This document shows, piece after piece, positions 1 through 9,882 of a stretch of DNA of 64,000 bases. The position numbers and the translations under genes are program-made. The notes under the pieces were generated by a model that saw only the letters and a list, made by a program, of their open reading frames with translations, searched no databases and was not told the DNA's origin. This DNA comes from Alphaproteobacteria bacterium (GTDB lineage Bacteria > Pseudomonadota > Alphaproteobacteria > Micropepsales > Micropepsaceae): NCBI GenBank assembly GCA_019245415.1, contig JAFARO010000004.1, forward strand, positions 744,001 to 808,000, written 5' to 3'. The first letter of the stretch is position 1. Every line of letters begins with the position of its first letter.

Positions 1-750
1 CAACCGCTTGCGAATTATTTCGACTTTCTTGCGATTTGGGCTGGCGCGCTCCCGATCGAAGCCCCGCCAAGTGATAACGTTACGTCGATGGAGATCATGC
101 TGCCGCTCGACGCGGCGGTCCCCGGGCTGACAAGCGTCGCTTATATTCAGGGTACGTTCAAGTGTCCGAAAGTGAAGGGTGCATGGCCGGCATGGTGGAC
201 AATCGGCCATAGTATTGGAGGCGCCCCAAACGCTACGACCTGGGGTCCGGAGATTGACGTCGTGGAAGTCGCAGGCAAAGGGCAAGTTTCTGATTTCAAC
301 GCCACGCTGCATTGCATGTCTGACTCGAACGGTAATGAGTTGCCAAATTCTTGCTTCCGCAGCGACTCCCCTCCTTTGAATATTCCGCCCGCAGCGACAG
401 ACAATGATGCGGCAACATACCATTTGAATTCATACAATCTCGGGACATTTGAAATCCAAGGTATCGATGCGTCGGTCGGGTTCCACACGTATGGCTGCCT
501 GATCGAACCGGACCACACGATCTCGATCTGGATCGACGATCAGAAGATGGGACACTTCGATGCCACGCAATATTGCCACGACGACGGCACCCCGGTGGCT
601 CTCAATCTGATGATCGATCTCGCGTTGGCCAATCAATTGGCGGGGGGCGACATCGACTCGAACGATTTTGGCAGCGCAAACAATACCGGCCCGACCAACA
701 AGTTCCGTTTGAGCTTCAATGACATCCAGATTTGGGGGCCGCCGAGTTGA
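1..750 (+). CDS. GH16-like secreted glycoside hydrolase, 5' end outside window
   Basis: The frame is already open at base 1 and runs 249 codons to TGA, so the N-terminus is missing; the first in-window ATG (base 88) is not the real start. The visible part carries the motif EIDVVE (bases 250-267), which fits the GH16 active site E-[ILV]-D-x-x-E (nucleophile, assisting Asp, acid/base). It is preceded by aromatic-rich beta-strand sequence (AWPAWWTIG), as expected for a concanavalin A-like jelly roll. GH16 enzymes cleave beta-1,3/1,4-glucans and related galactans outside the cytoplasm; the substrate cannot be told here. Several cysteines suggest an exported, disulfide-bonded protein. The gene downstream is on the opposite strand, so this ends its transcription unit. 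Confidence 0.7.
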   Translation, partial: QPLANYFDFLAIWAGALPIEAPPSDNVTSMEIMLPLDAAVPGLTSVAYIQGTFKCPKVKGAWPAWWTIGHSIGGAPNATTWGPEIDVVEVAGKGQVSDFNATLHCMSDSNGNELPNSCFRSDSPPLNIPPAATDNDAATYHLNSYNLGTFEIQGIDASVGFHTYGCLIEPDHTISIWIDDQKMGHFDATQYCHDDGTPVALNLMIDLALANQLAGGDIDSNDFGSANNTGPTNKFRLSFNDIQIWGPPS

Positions 751-805
751 ACGAATCTGTCTGGGTCAACGGCCTCGACAACCGGTGATACGTTGATGGA
801 CTATC

Positions 806-2032
806 TCACTTCTTCAGCACAAAGACTGTGCCGCAACCGTGCTGGCAACTGGTATTGCCGCCCCGGGCTGCCAAGCCAATGAGCATACCCTTGGGCGCGA
901 AAATCAGACCGGCATAGGGCGACGACCCGGAGTGCCGGTGCCTGCCGAAGGTATGAAGTACGGTTTCGGTGCCATCGGGCGCGAGCTTGAAGAGGATTCC
1001 GCAGCCATAAGAATAATTGCACGCTGGGCCATCGCCACCCCCAATCGTCGTCCCATAAAGGTTGCCGGCCCTGTCCTGGATGAGGCCGGCAAACGGGTAA
1101 TAACCGTCGATTCCTCCGACGAAAGCATGAAGCACTGTCAGCGTGCCGTTGGGCGCAAGCTTGAATGCGGTTCCGCCGCCGCCGGCCCCGCAATACGTCG
1201 TCGTGCCATAGAAATCGCCCGCTTTGTCCCGGATAAGGGTACCTTCGGGGGAAGAACCGTCCTTATCGCAGGCAAATCCATGAAGCACGGTTTCGGTGCC
1301 GTCGGGGGCGAGCTTGAAAACAGTTCCGCTGCCACCGGGACCGTCTTGGGTCGTCGTGCCATAAAAGTTGCCGGCGCCATCCCAAATCAGACGCCCTTGC
1401 GGATGTGAGCCGTCGCTTCCGCCGGTGAAAAAATGTAGCACGGTCTCGGTGCCGTTGGGTGCGAGCTCGAAAACGGTTCCGCAACAGGCGGACAAGTCAC
1501 ACCTTATGCCGCAATCGTATGTAGTGCCATAGATGTTGCCGGACATATCCCGGATCAGAGCGTTAGGATATTCGCCGTCGCTTTCGGGATCGAAGGAGTG
1601 AAGCACGGTCTCCGTGCCGTCGGGCGCGAGCTTGAAAACGGTGCCGCCTCCATATTTGCCGCCAGTCACGGTCGTGCCGTAGAGGTTGCCCGCTGTGTCC
1701 CGGATGACGCCTGACGTGGGATTTTCGCCGTCACTGAGACCTCGGAAGGCGTAGAGAACCGTTTCCGTGCCATCAGGCGCGAGCATGAAGACCGTTCCGC
1801 AGCCGTCGCCGGCGCAGCCAGAACCACCGCCTGCGTAGGTCGTGCCGTAGAGATTGCCCGCGGAGTCTGCGATCAGGCCGGTATCCGTGGAATAAAGACC
1901 GGGCCCGGCCCCGTCAGGTCCGCCGTTGAAAGCGTAAAGGACAGCGGCGCCGGCGTAAACGGTATCGAATGATGCCAGTGCGGCAAGCACGGCAACTGCG
2001 AATACAATCTGTTTTCTCCAAGTGTTAGGCAC
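806..2032 (-). CDS. GloVer-type tandem-repeat exported protein, copy 1
   Basis: A 408-residue protein made almost entirely of degenerate repeats of about 45-50 residues with the cores GNLYGTT, GTVFKLAPDGTETVLHSF and DG..P. This is the repeat of the choice-anchor tandem-repeat GloVer family (TIGR03803), probably a beta-propeller-like fold of unknown function. I chose the GTG at 2032 rather than the TTG at 2080, because it puts a hydrophobic signal peptide (IVFAVAVLAALASF, then cleavage near YAGA) at the N-terminus as in the neighbouring paralogue. The last repeat ends GCGTVFVLKK. It lies directly downstream of its paralogue on the same strand with a 96-bp gap, probably a tandem duplication. 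Secretion is likely; ligand and role are unknown. Confidence 0.75.
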   Translation of the reverse strand: MPNTWRKQIVFAVAVLAALASFDTVYAGAAVLYAFNGGPDGAGPGLYSTDTGLIADSAGNLYGTTYAGGGSGCAGDGCGTVFMLAPDGTETVLYAFRGLSDGENPTSGVIRDTAGNLYGTTVTGGKYGGGTVFKLAPDGTETVLHSFDPESDGEYPNALIRDMSGNIYGTTYDCGIRCDLSACCGTVFELAPNGTETVLHFFTGGSDGSHPQGRLIWDGAGNFYGTTTQDGPGGSGTVFKLAPDGTETVLHGFACDKDGSSPEGTLIRDKAGDFYGTTTYCGAGGGGTAFKLAPNGTLTVLHAFVGGIDGYYPFAGLIQDRAGNLYGTTIGGGDGPACNYSYGCGILFKLAPDGTETVLHTFGRHRHSGSSPYAGLIFAPKGMLIGLAARGGNTSCQHGCGTVFVLKK

Positions 2033-2128
2033 GTGCTTTTCGTCACCCTCCCTCAATTCGCGGAACCGATGACGGTTCAACGCGCGCAGCGGTGGTTTGG
2101 AACCTCAATAATGTCGACTGGGGCCAGC

Positions 2129-3361
2129 TTACTTCCTGAGCATGTACACTGTGCCGCAACCGTATTTTTGTCCGCAGTGCGGATCTCCGCCCAAAGACGC
2201 GGAACCGTAGAGTTCACCGCTTCCAGCCTTTATCAGGCCGGCATAAGGCGTCCTGCCGTGGCGCGTATGATTTCGAAAAGCATACAGCACTGTCTCGGTC
2301 CCATCGGGAGCGAGTTTGAATACGGTTCCGCAATCTGGCGGACAGTTATTGGCGCTGTTGGCCCCTACGGTCGTGCCGTACAGGTTGCCAACTCTATCCT
2401 GGATCAGGTTCGCTTCTGGATAGGCGCCGTCGCTTCCACCTGCAAAGGTGTGAAGCACCGTTTCGGTGCCGTCGGGCTGCAACTTGAATACGATTCCGAG
2501 ATCATAAGGGCCGCCACCACTCGTGGTGCCATAGAGGTTGCCCGCTTTGTCTCTGCGTAGGCTGGCGATGGGGGAAGCCCCGTCGTTTCCGCCGGCGAAG
2601 GTGTGAAGCACAGTCAGCAACCGCTGTGGTCCGAGTTTGAAGACAACTCCGCAGCCGGAATGATCACAGCCGTTGCTGCCGCCTTGCGATGTGGTGCCGT
2701 ATAGATTGCCTACTTGGTCCAGGACCACGCTGGCGTAGGGGTACGCACCGTCGCGGCCGCCGGTAAAGGCATAAAGCACTGTTTCATTGCCGTTGGGTGC
2801 GAGACGAAAGACGGTTCCACAACCAAAACCGGCTGTGCACCCGGCGCTGCCGCCCAGAAGAGTCGTGCCATACAAGTTGCCTTTCTTGTCCCGAATTAGA
2901 CCACGTTGGGGGGAGTTGCCGTCCTTTCGCCCTGCAAAGGAATGAAGCACCGTCTCGGTACCATCAGGTACAAGCTTGAAAACAGTCCCGAGATCATTGT
3001 TCCCTCCGTAGATGGTGGTGCCGTAGAGGGTTCCATCCTCGTCTTCTACGAGGGTACACCACGGGTTTCTGCCATCGCTGCCTCCTTGAAAGGCATAGAG
3101 GACGTTTTCTGTGCCGTCAGCCGAGAACTTGAAAACGGTGCCACAACCGCCGCCGCCGCAACCGGTGCCGCCGCCCGCGTATGTCGTGCCGTAGAAATTG
3201 CCCTTGGAATCTTGAATTAGGCTAGCAGCGGGATTGGCTCCGTCGCCCCCGCCGGCGAAGTGGTAAAGCACCGAGGTTCGGGCATCGGTTGTTCCGGCCA
3301 CTGCGAGTGCGGCGAGTGTGCCGGCCAACAGATTTTTGCTGAAACGGCGAAGCGCGTGCAT
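2129..3361 (-). CDS. GloVer-type tandem-repeat exported protein, copy 2
   Basis: A 410-residue paralogue of the gene just downstream, with the same repeats (GNLYGTT..GG and GTVFKL.PDGTETVLHTF) and the same C-terminal ending (GCGTVYMLRK). The start at ATG 3361 is preceded by a G-rich ribosome site (GCGGGGGTTAAG) and begins a clean signal peptide (MHALRRFSKNLLAGTLAALAVA). Seven or eight repeats fill the rest. Repeat blocks contain paired cysteines (GCGGGGCGTVF, NCPPDCGTVF), which suggests disulfide-stabilised loops in the periplasm or outside the cell. The family (TIGR03803) has no known biochemical activity. The tandem pair may be a recent duplication, although the two proteins have already diverged between repeats. 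Confidence 0.75.
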   Translation of the reverse strand: MHALRRFSKNLLAGTLAALAVAGTTDARTSVLYHFAGGGDGANPAASLIQDSKGNFYGTTYAGGGTGCGGGGCGTVFKFSADGTENVLYAFQGGSDGRNPWCTLVEDEDGTLYGTTIYGGNNDLGTVFKLVPDGTETVLHSFAGRKDGNSPQRGLIRDKKGNLYGTTLLGGSAGCTAGFGCGTVFRLAPNGNETVLYAFTGGRDGAYPYASVVLDQVGNLYGTTSQGGSNGCDHSGCGVVFKLGPQRLLTVLHTFAGGNDGASPIASLRRDKAGNLYGTTSGGGPYDLGIVFKLQPDGTETVLHTFAGGSDGAYPEANLIQDRVGNLYGTTVGANSANNCPPDCGTVFKLAPDGTETVLYAFRNHTRHGRTPYAGLIKAGSGELYGSASLGGDPHCGQKYGCGTVYMLRK

Positions 3362-3508
3362 CTTAACCCCCGCTAGCTTTTCCGCAACCGGAGACGTCTC
3401 CAAAGGGACACAACGCTTATCGCGGGAATTCGGTCACGGCTTATTAACTGCCATCCTTTCGCTCGTGAAAGGCATGGACAAAGGTCGCGACAGGGACCGT
3501 CACCTAGA

Positions 3509-4780
3509 CTAGGCGACGCTCGCTGCGTTCGGTCGGTCGAGCTTGGCGCCGGTGAGATCGGCTTCGGCGCTGTTGCTGCCGCGCAGGTCTGCGTCGATCA
3601 GGTTGGCATAGGAGAGATCGGCGGCGGAGAGATTGGCGCGCCTGAGATCGGCGCCGCGGAAGTCGGCATAGCGCGCCACCGCCTGATCGAGGCGCGCCGG
3701 AAGCAGTCGCGAATCGGAGATCACAAGCGGACCGAGCTTGGCATCGCGCAAATCCGTGTGATTGAGCTTCGCACCCGAGAGATTGGTGCCGCGCAGATCG
3801 GCGCCCGAGAGCTTTGCCGAGCGCAGATCGGCGTCCTGCAGATTGCCGCCCTGCAGCGAGGCGCCTTCCAGGTCGACGCCGTACAGATTGGCGCCCGGGG
3901 CGATGAGGGCGGTGAGCATCCGGTGAGCGAGCGAGCCCACTTTGCGCAAGTCCATCTTCGAAAGATCCGTCGGCCGTCCTTCGCGGCCATCGCTTTCGAC
4001 CCACAGGCCGTGCAGCTGCAGCAGCTCCTCGATCGGAGTTTCGAGGTCGGCGGGCAGCCTGCCGATCGCTTCCTCGGTCAGCACGCCCGTCATGTCGGCG
4101 CCCTGCAGAACCGCCATGCTGAGCCGCGCGCCGATCAGCACCGCGCCCGATAGATCGGCGCCGGAGAGATCGCAGCTCGACAAATCGGCGTTCTCGAGGT
4201 TGGCGCCGGCGAAGCTTGCCTGGCGCAGATTGGCACGCACCAGCCGGCAGCCCTTCATCATCGCGTCGGTGAAGTCGGCACGGATCGCGACCGCGCCGCC
4301 CATCTTGGCGCGCTCCAGATTGGCAGAGTTGAGCATCGCGCTTGCGATCTCGGAAGGGCCGACATCGTGCTGCAGCACGCGCAGGTTCCCGAACTTGTCC
4401 TTCTCGGCGATCGTGCCTTCGCGCAAATCGGCTTCGTAGAGGTCGGCGCCGATGAGGTTCGCGCCGCGCAGGCAGGCGCCGCGGAGATCGGCCCTGCGGA
4501 TGCTGGCGCCGCAGAGATTGGCGCGGCGCAGATCGGCGCCGAAGAAGCTCGTCGAATCGAGTCGCGCGCCGGCGAGGTTCGCTTCTTCGAGCACCGCGCC
4601 CGTGAAGTCGGCGTCGCAGAGATTGCGTCCGGCCAGCTCCAATCCGGAAAGATCGCAGAAGGCGAAGACCGCGCGCGCGCCGCCCATGCGCCCGGAGTAA
4701 AGCATCTCGTGCCTCGCCATCGAGGCCGAGAGGTCCTTTTGTGTCAGTCGCGCGAAGCTGGTGCGCTGGATCTGGGGCAT
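3509..4780 (-). CDS. pentapeptide-repeat protein
   Basis: A 423-residue protein dominated by A(D/N)LXX pentapeptides in two blocks: about residues 45-145 and 155-260, then about 305-420 after a linker containing EEAIGRLPADLETPIEELL. Typical runs are GADLRRANLCGASIRRADLR and GADLSGAVLIGARLS. Such repeats form a right-handed quadrilateral beta-helix. Family members include DNA mimics (Qnr, MfpA), but most have no known role. There is no signal peptide, so it is probably cytoplasmic. The ATG at 4780 is preferred to the TTG at 4831 because no ATG lies between them in frame, although neither has an obvious Shine-Dalgarno. The non-repeat linker with a conserved-looking ELLQLHGLWVESDG may be a separate small domain. 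Confidence 0.8.
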   Translation of the reverse strand: MPQIQRTSFARLTQKDLSASMARHEMLYSGRMGGARAVFAFCDLSGLELAGRNLCDADFTGAVLEEANLAGARLDSTSFFGADLRRANLCGASIRRADLRGACLRGANLIGADLYEADLREGTIAEKDKFGNLRVLQHDVGPSEIASAMLNSANLERAKMGGAVAIRADFTDAMMKGCRLVRANLRQASFAGANLENADLSSCDLSGADLSGAVLIGARLSMAVLQGADMTGVLTEEAIGRLPADLETPIEELLQLHGLWVESDGREGRPTDLSKMDLRKVGSLAHRMLTALIAPGANLYGVDLEGASLQGGNLQDADLRSAKLSGADLRGTNLSGAKLNHTDLRDAKLGPLVISDSRLLPARLDQAVARYADFRGADLRRANLSAADLSYANLIDADLRGSNSAEADLTGAKLDRPNAASVA

Positions 4781-5023
4781 GGCGGAGGTGGACCGGGCAT
4801 TAAGGATGACCCATGTCCATTGTTCGCCCAACCCTCTAATTCCTGATTAAAATGGCGCGAGTTGCCTTTGGCCGCACCCAGGGCTAGGTGACGGGCGGTT
4901 TTTTTTGTGTAAGGTCCGCCCCAGGCAGCGCCGGAAGCTGGGGAAGAGGCGCGCGGGAACCGATTTGGTGTGGTCACTGCCAGCACGACCTGGGTACGCC
5001 CAAGGTTCTGATTGGCCTGGTAA

Positions 5024-8000
5024 ATGAAGGGGTCCGTCTTGAAAAAGCTGGTGCTGTTGTCGTCTGTGCTCTGGGCTGCGCTCGCCGTTTCCCCCGCGCT
5101 CGGCCAAACCGATCCTGTCGACGACATTACCACCGCATTGACGACGCCCGTCGCCACGGCGACCGCGGCCAGCGACGGCACCGCCGCCGACATCCTGCTC
5201 GACACCAACGGCTCGATCACGGTCACGACGGCGGGCGCCGCGGTCACGATCAATTCCAACAACAGCTTCGAGAGCGTCGCCGGCACGGTGATCTCGAACC
5301 AGAACACGGCCAATGCCGTGGGCATCCTCGTCGATCTGACATCCGGCGTGCCGCTGGATTCGACCAATGACGGCTGCACCGGCACCTGCACCCACACCTT
5401 CGAGGGCATCACCGTCGCCAGCATCATCAACCTCACCGGCACCGGTACCGCGAAGACGGGCCTGTGGCTCGAGGGGCCGGATCCGACCAGCGGCCTGCCG
5501 CTGACCCAATTCATCGGCAACATAAACATGACCGGCTCGACCATATCGATCACCGGCGACACCAGCGTCGGCGTCAAGATCGATTCCCTCGCCGAACTCG
5601 ACGGTCAGCTGACGCTCGGCCAGATGACTTTGAAGCCGAGCTCGACCACCTCGACATTCGGCGACATTGGCCTCGACATCGCCGGCACGGTCGACGGCGA
5701 TATCGCAATGACCTCGGGCATCTCCGTCCAGGGCAACAAGGTGGCCGGCGTCAGCACGCTCATCGGCATGGACATCACGGGCACGATCAACGGCAATCTC
5801 ATGATCAATACCGGCGCCACGCTCGGCATCAGCGGCGCCGGCGCGCAGGGCATCCTGATCACGGGAAGCCTTAATCCCTGCGACATGTCGGCCGCCAACA
5901 CGGCGTGCACCGGCACCGGCGCGCTGGTGAACGACGGATCGATCAACACGCTCGGCCAGCTCGCCTCGCTGACCCAGAATACCGGCAACCCGGTCGCCGG
6001 CATCGCGGTCGGCATCGGCGGCAACATCGCGGGCGGCATCTTCAATGGCGGCCCGACCTTCAGCGGCGACACCGCAGCGCAAGGCTCGATTTCCGTGCAA
6101 GGCCTGGCGCCCGCGGTGGAGATTTCGCCGTCGCTGGAGGGATTGACGACGCCCACGGCGATCACAATCGGCGTCTACACGGCGGACCTCGTCGACCCCA
6201 ATTTCAGCTTCTACAACCGCGGCAATATCGGCGCCGTGTCGTCCAATTCCGGCGACAGTACGACGGCGGTGTTCATCGGCGGCGGCAACCCCGACGCGAC
6301 GACGACGCTGTCGGGCGGCATCCTGAATTCCGGCACCATCACCGCGGTGGCGACGAGCCTAGCGAAGTCGAATCCCGTCTCCGCGATCGCGATCAATTTC
6401 GGCAGTTATGCGATCGTCGGCCCCGACTCGTTCTATACCTTCCAGGCCGGTCAGGGCATCGACGGTTTCGTTTATAACCCGAACGACCCTTACCAGAAGA
6501 TCGACACCGACCCGCTGCACGACGATCAGGCCGCGTTCGTGAACTCCTCCGAAGCGAATGGGGGAAGGATCATCGCCTCGATCGGCGGCGCCTCGGGGGG
6601 CGAGGCGGATGCGATCCTGATTTCGCCGACCGCGACCGTGCCGTCGATCATCAATTCCGGCTTGATCTCGGCGGTGGCGACGACGACCGATCTCACCAAC
6701 ACGACCGAGCTGATCGCGCGCGCCATCGTCGACCAGTCCGGCACGCTGAACTTCATCCAGAACAACGGCATCATCGCGGCCGCCGCCGCCAAGCTCACCA
6801 ATGGCGGGCAGGAATCGATCGCCATCGACCTGCATGCCGACACCGAGGATTCGGCGGCAGGCGCGGGCGTCTTGATCCTGGACCAGGGAACCGTCGACAC
6901 CGCCGCCAGGATCAACGGCGACATCCTCTTCGGCACCGGCGACAATCAGGTCGTCGACGTCGAAGGCGCCAGCACCACCAATACCGCCGCGATCAACGGC
7001 AACATCACCTATGGCGGCGGCTCTACCGCCGGCAGCGACAAGCTGATCGTCGGCAATTTCGGCACGGTCACCGGCATCATCCTGTCCAACCAGACCGTCG
7101 GCATCGGCGTCGATGTGCGGTCCGGCGGCACGCTCGACCTGCTCAACAACGCGACCGCGCTGTTCACCGCGAGCGACGGCACCAACCCGGCCTTTCACAT
7201 CGAAAGCGGCGGCACCCTCGACCTCACGATGCTCCAGGAATTCCGCACCGGCATCGTCGATTCGAGCGGGACAGTGCAATTCGATTCCGGGGCCAACCTC
7301 AACATCACCTATGGCAGCTTCGTGCCGAGCAATTCCGAGTTCGTGCTGATCACGGCGCCGCATGACGAGCTCCTCATCCCCGACGCACAATTGGCGACCT
7401 ATCAGAGCCAGATCATCGAGAAGCTTCCGTTCCTGTTCGATCCGACCGACACCTTGCTGCACATCATCACCACGCCGGACAACACGACCGACGAGCTGGT
7501 GCTCGACGTCGCCGTCAAAACCGCGGCCCAGCTCGGCCTCAAAGGTTATGCGGCGCAGATCCTGCCCTTCGCCAACCAAGCGCTGGCAGTCGACGACACG
7601 CTGGGCGCGGCTTTCGTCAACGGCATCACGAACCAGTCTGCGGCGCAGACGGCCTATAACGAAATGGCGCCGGACGTCTCGGGCGGCGCGCGCGCCATCG
7701 CCGTCGCGCTGACCGACCAATCCTCGGGACCGGTCGCGGCGCGCCAGCGCATCTTGCGCATGTACGGCAAGCAGGACGGCGAAGTGACGCTCTGGGGCGA
7801 GGAGTTCGCCGAGTTCGTCAACGATCCGGGCGACCGCTCGGCCGGCCTGACCGGCTTCAAGGACCACGGCTTCGGCTTCGTGCTGGGCCTCGACGGCGGC
7901 GATCCCAAGATGGGATGGTACGGCGGCGCCTTCAGCTTCTATTCCGGCGACATCGTCGAGCCGCTGCCGCGCGATTCGCACACCAACACGCTGTGGTACA

Positions 8001-8695
8001 TGCTGACCGGCTACACCGACTGGCGCGGCAAGGGCCTGTTCCTCGATACCAAGGTCGATGTCGGCTACGCCGACTTCAAATCCAAGCGCTACATCAGCCT
8101 GACGATCCCGAGCGCCAGCGGCACCGGCTCGACGGTCTTCACCGACGAGGCCGACAGCCAGCGGCCGGGCATCGTGGGCGCGGTCGGCTTCACCACCGGC
8201 GCGATCCTGGCCTACGGCTCGACGACGTTTACGCCGCAGATCAGCGTCGACGGCATGTCGATGCGCGAGGAGGGCTATACCGAGCATCACGTCGGCGGCA
8301 CCACGACCGGCAACGGCAAGGGCATGGACCTGCAGACCCAGGCCTACTACGCCAACTCGCTGCGCGCCTTCTTGGGCACCGAAGTGCGCGAGGATCTCAA
8401 TCTGAGCGACTTCTTCGTGCAGCCCGCCATCCGCGTCGGCTATCGCTACGACTTCCTCAACGATCCGACCAAGCTGCGGGTGAACTTCGCCGACATCGGC
8501 ACCAATTCGACGCCGACGCCGGGCCCGACCTTCACGCTGGTCGGCCCGGATCCGTCGCAGGGCAACATCGTGGCGGGCGCCTCGCTCTCCGCGACCACCG
8601 ATGCCTGGACGCTCGGCGCCAATTTCGACTTCGTGCGCGGCGACAACGGCGCCACCACCGAGATCGGCACGATCCACCTGCTGGGCCGGATCTAG
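5024..8695 (+). CDS. autotransporter (type Va) with beta-rich passenger and C-terminal barrel
   Basis: A 1223-residue protein. A signal peptide (residues 1-27, ending PALGQ) is followed by an approximately 850-residue passenger rich in Gly, Thr, Asn and Ile. It has many short strand-turn units (INGDILFGTGDN, AAINGNITYGGG) typical of a right-handed beta-helix. The last 290 residues alternate hydrophobic and polar residues in a pattern fitting a 12-strand autotransporter barrel (KDHGFGFVLGLDGG, RVGYRYDFLNDPTKLRVNF). The protein ends in LLGRI rather than the usual C-terminal Phe, a mild oddity for BAM recognition. The barrel should insert in the outer membrane and expose the passenger. The gene is monocistronic; the flanking genes are on the other strand. 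No protease triad was recognised, so an adhesin or structural role is more likely than an enzyme. Confidence 0.85.
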   Translation: MKGSVLKKLVLLSSVLWAALAVSPALGQTDPVDDITTALTTPVATATAASDGTAADILLDTNGSITVTTAGAAVTINSNNSFESVAGTVISNQNTANAVGILVDLTSGVPLDSTNDGCTGTCTHTFEGITVASIINLTGTGTAKTGLWLEGPDPTSGLPLTQFIGNINMTGSTISITGDTSVGVKIDSLAELDGQLTLGQMTLKPSSTTSTFGDIGLDIAGTVDGDIAMTSGISVQGNKVAGVSTLIGMDITGTINGNLMINTGATLGISGAGAQGILITGSLNPCDMSAANTACTGTGALVNDGSINTLGQLASLTQNTGNPVAGIAVGIGGNIAGGIFNGGPTFSGDTAAQGSISVQGLAPAVEISPSLEGLTTPTAITIGVYTADLVDPNFSFYNRGNIGAVSSNSGDSTTAVFIGGGNPDATTTLSGGILNSGTITAVATSLAKSNPVSAIAINFGSYAIVGPDSFYTFQAGQGIDGFVYNPNDPYQKIDTDPLHDDQAAFVNSSEANGGRIIASIGGASGGEADAILISPTATVPSIINSGLISAVATTTDLTNTTELIARAIVDQSGTLNFIQNNGIIAAAAAKLTNGGQESIAIDLHADTEDSAAGAGVLILDQGTVDTAARINGDILFGTGDNQVVDVEGASTTNTAAINGNITYGGGSTAGSDKLIVGNFGTVTGIILSNQTVGIGVDVRSGGTLDLLNNATALFTASDGTNPAFHIESGGTLDLTMLQEFRTGIVDSSGTVQFDSGANLNITYGSFVPSNSEFVLITAPHDELLIPDAQLATYQSQIIEKLPFLFDPTDTLLHIITTPDNTTDELVLDVAVKTAAQLGLKGYAAQILPFANQALAVDDTLGAAFVNGITNQSAAQTAYNEMAPDVSGGARAIAVALTDQSSGPVAARQRILRMYGKQDGEVTLWGEEFAEFVNDPGDRSAGLTGFKDHGFGFVLGLDGGDPKMGWYGGAFSFYSGDIVEPLPRDSHTNTLWYMLTGYTDWRGKGLFLDTKVDVGYADFKSKRYISLTIPSASGTGSTVFTDEADSQRPGIVGAVGFTTGAILAYGSTTFTPQISVDGMSMREEGYTEHHVGGTTTGNGKGMDLQTQAYYANSLRAFLGTEVREDLNLSDFFVQPAIRVGYRYDFLNDPTKLRVNFADIGTNSTPTPGPTFTLVGPDPSQGNIVAGASLSATTDAWTLGANFDFVRGDNGATTEIGTIHLLGRI

Positions 8696-8730
8696 AGCAG
8701 TTTTGCAATCTGGCGGAATCGGGCCGTCCG

Positions 8731-8812
8731 TCACCCTTCGAGGCCCCGCGCGTCATGCTGAGGTGCCCGCCGAAGGCGGGACTCGAAGCACGCGCGGGGC
8801 ACCTCAGGGTGA
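8731..8812. repeat. intergenic palindromic repeat (82 bp)
   Basis: Inverted-repeat element between the convergent autotransporter and threonine aldolase genes. The outer arms are TCACCCT and AGGGTGA, with nested arms CCCCGCGCG and CGCGCGGGG plus a small inner hairpin (CCCGCCGAAGGCGGG). The phrase ATGCTGAGGTGCCCG resembles the dispersed REP-like repeats common between alphaproteobacterial genes. The transcript would fold into a cruciform-like structure and could act as a bidirectional transcription stop. Confidence 0.6.
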
Positions 8813-8852
8813 CGATATCGATCGCTTCTGGATGCAATCTGCACTAGCGGTC

Positions 8853-9872
8853 TCAGGAACGGGCGAGGGCGATCAGTTCGGCGATGTCGGCGTCCGGCGT
8901 CGCGAAGGACGTGACGAGGCGGATCAGGGTGCTGCCGCTCTCGCTCGGGGCCCAGTCATAGAACAGCGCACCGGCGGCGCGCAGCCGCGCAACGGTGGCG
9001 TCGGGAATGCGCACGAACACCTCGTTGGCCTCGACCGGCGTCGCGAGCTCGCCGGGCATGTTCTGCGCCAGATGCCGCGCCAAGGCGTTGGCGCGCGCCG
9101 CGTTCCGGAGCCACAGGCCGCCCTCCAGATAGGCCTCGAGCTGCACCGCGACGAAGCGCATCTTCGAGAGCAAATGGCCGGCCTTCTTGCGCCGCCAGAC
9201 GAAGTCGCCCGCCAGTGCAGGATCGAAGAACACGACGGCCTCGGCGCCGAGCGCGCCGTTCTTGGCGGCCCCGAAGCTGAGCACGTCGATCCCTGCGCGC
9301 CAGGTCAATTCCGCGGGCGAGCAGTCCAGGCTGGCCAGGGCATTGGCGAACCGCGCGCCGTCCATGTGCATTTTGAGGCCCTCGGCGTGCGCCACCTCGG
9401 CAATCGCCGCAATCTCTTTGGGGCGGTAGACGGTTCCCAGCTCCGTCGCATTCGTCAGACTGACCGCCATCGGCTGAACGTGATGCACCGAGCCCTTCTC
9501 GAAGCGCGGGAGCGCCGTACCGATCGCCGCAGGTGTCAGTTTGCCGGCCGCGCCCTCCAGAGGCACCAGCCTTGCGCCATGCGAGAACAACTCCACGGCG
9601 CCGCACTCGTCGGTCACGATATGGCTGGCGGCATGGCAGAGAATCGCGCCCTGCGCCGGAACCAGGGTGGACAGCGCCAGCGCATTGGCCGCGGTGCCGC
9701 TGATCAGCGGAAAGACCGCGACCTCGCGCTCGAAGATTTCCGAAAAGCGCGCCGTCAGACGCCGGCTCGCGGCGTCGTCGCCATAGGACGGCTGCGGTCC
9801 CGCGTTTTCGCGCGCCAGGGCCGCCAGGATTTCCGGCGAGGCGCCATAGCAATTGTCGCTGGTGAAATTCAT
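8853..9872 (-). CDS. ltaE: low-specificity L-threonine aldolase
   Basis: A 339-residue fold-type I PLP enzyme. It should cleave L-threonine or L-allo-threonine to glycine and acetaldehyde in the cytoplasm. Evidence: the N-terminal phrase NFTSDNCYGASPEIL, the glycine-rich phosphate site FPLISGTAANALAL (about 54-67), HMDGARFANA (about 169-178) with the Asp that pairs with the pyridine nitrogen, and SFGAAKNGALGAEA with the Schiff-base Lys at about 204. The length matches the family (about 340). It starts 10 bp after the stop of the VOC-family gene, so the two form an operon. Nothing looks broken. Confidence 0.88.
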   Translation of the reverse strand: MNFTSDNCYGASPEILAALARENAGPQPSYGDDAASRRLTARFSEIFEREVAVFPLISGTAANALALSTLVPAQGAILCHAASHIVTDECGAVELFSHGARLVPLEGAAGKLTPAAIGTALPRFEKGSVHHVQPMAVSLTNATELGTVYRPKEIAAIAEVAHAEGLKMHMDGARFANALASLDCSPAELTWRAGIDVLSFGAAKNGALGAEAVVFFDPALAGDFVWRRKKAGHLLSKMRFVAVQLEAYLEGGLWLRNAARANALARHLAQNMPGELATPVEANEVFVRIPDATVARLRAAGALFYDWAPSESGSTLIRLVTSFATPDADIAELIALARS

Positions 9873-9882
9873 CCCGCCGAGG

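Noticed and set aside
4876..4920. Terminator-like CCGCACCC...GGGCGG followed by eight Ts on the plus strand
   Set aside because: No plus-strand gene or good promoter lies upstream, and the stem has a bulge; not called as a terminator or an sRNA.
5024..8695. Large minus-strand frame antisense to the autotransporter (6359-8734)
   Set aside because: Arg/Ala/Gly-rich shadow frame of a high-GC gene with no ribosome site or domain.
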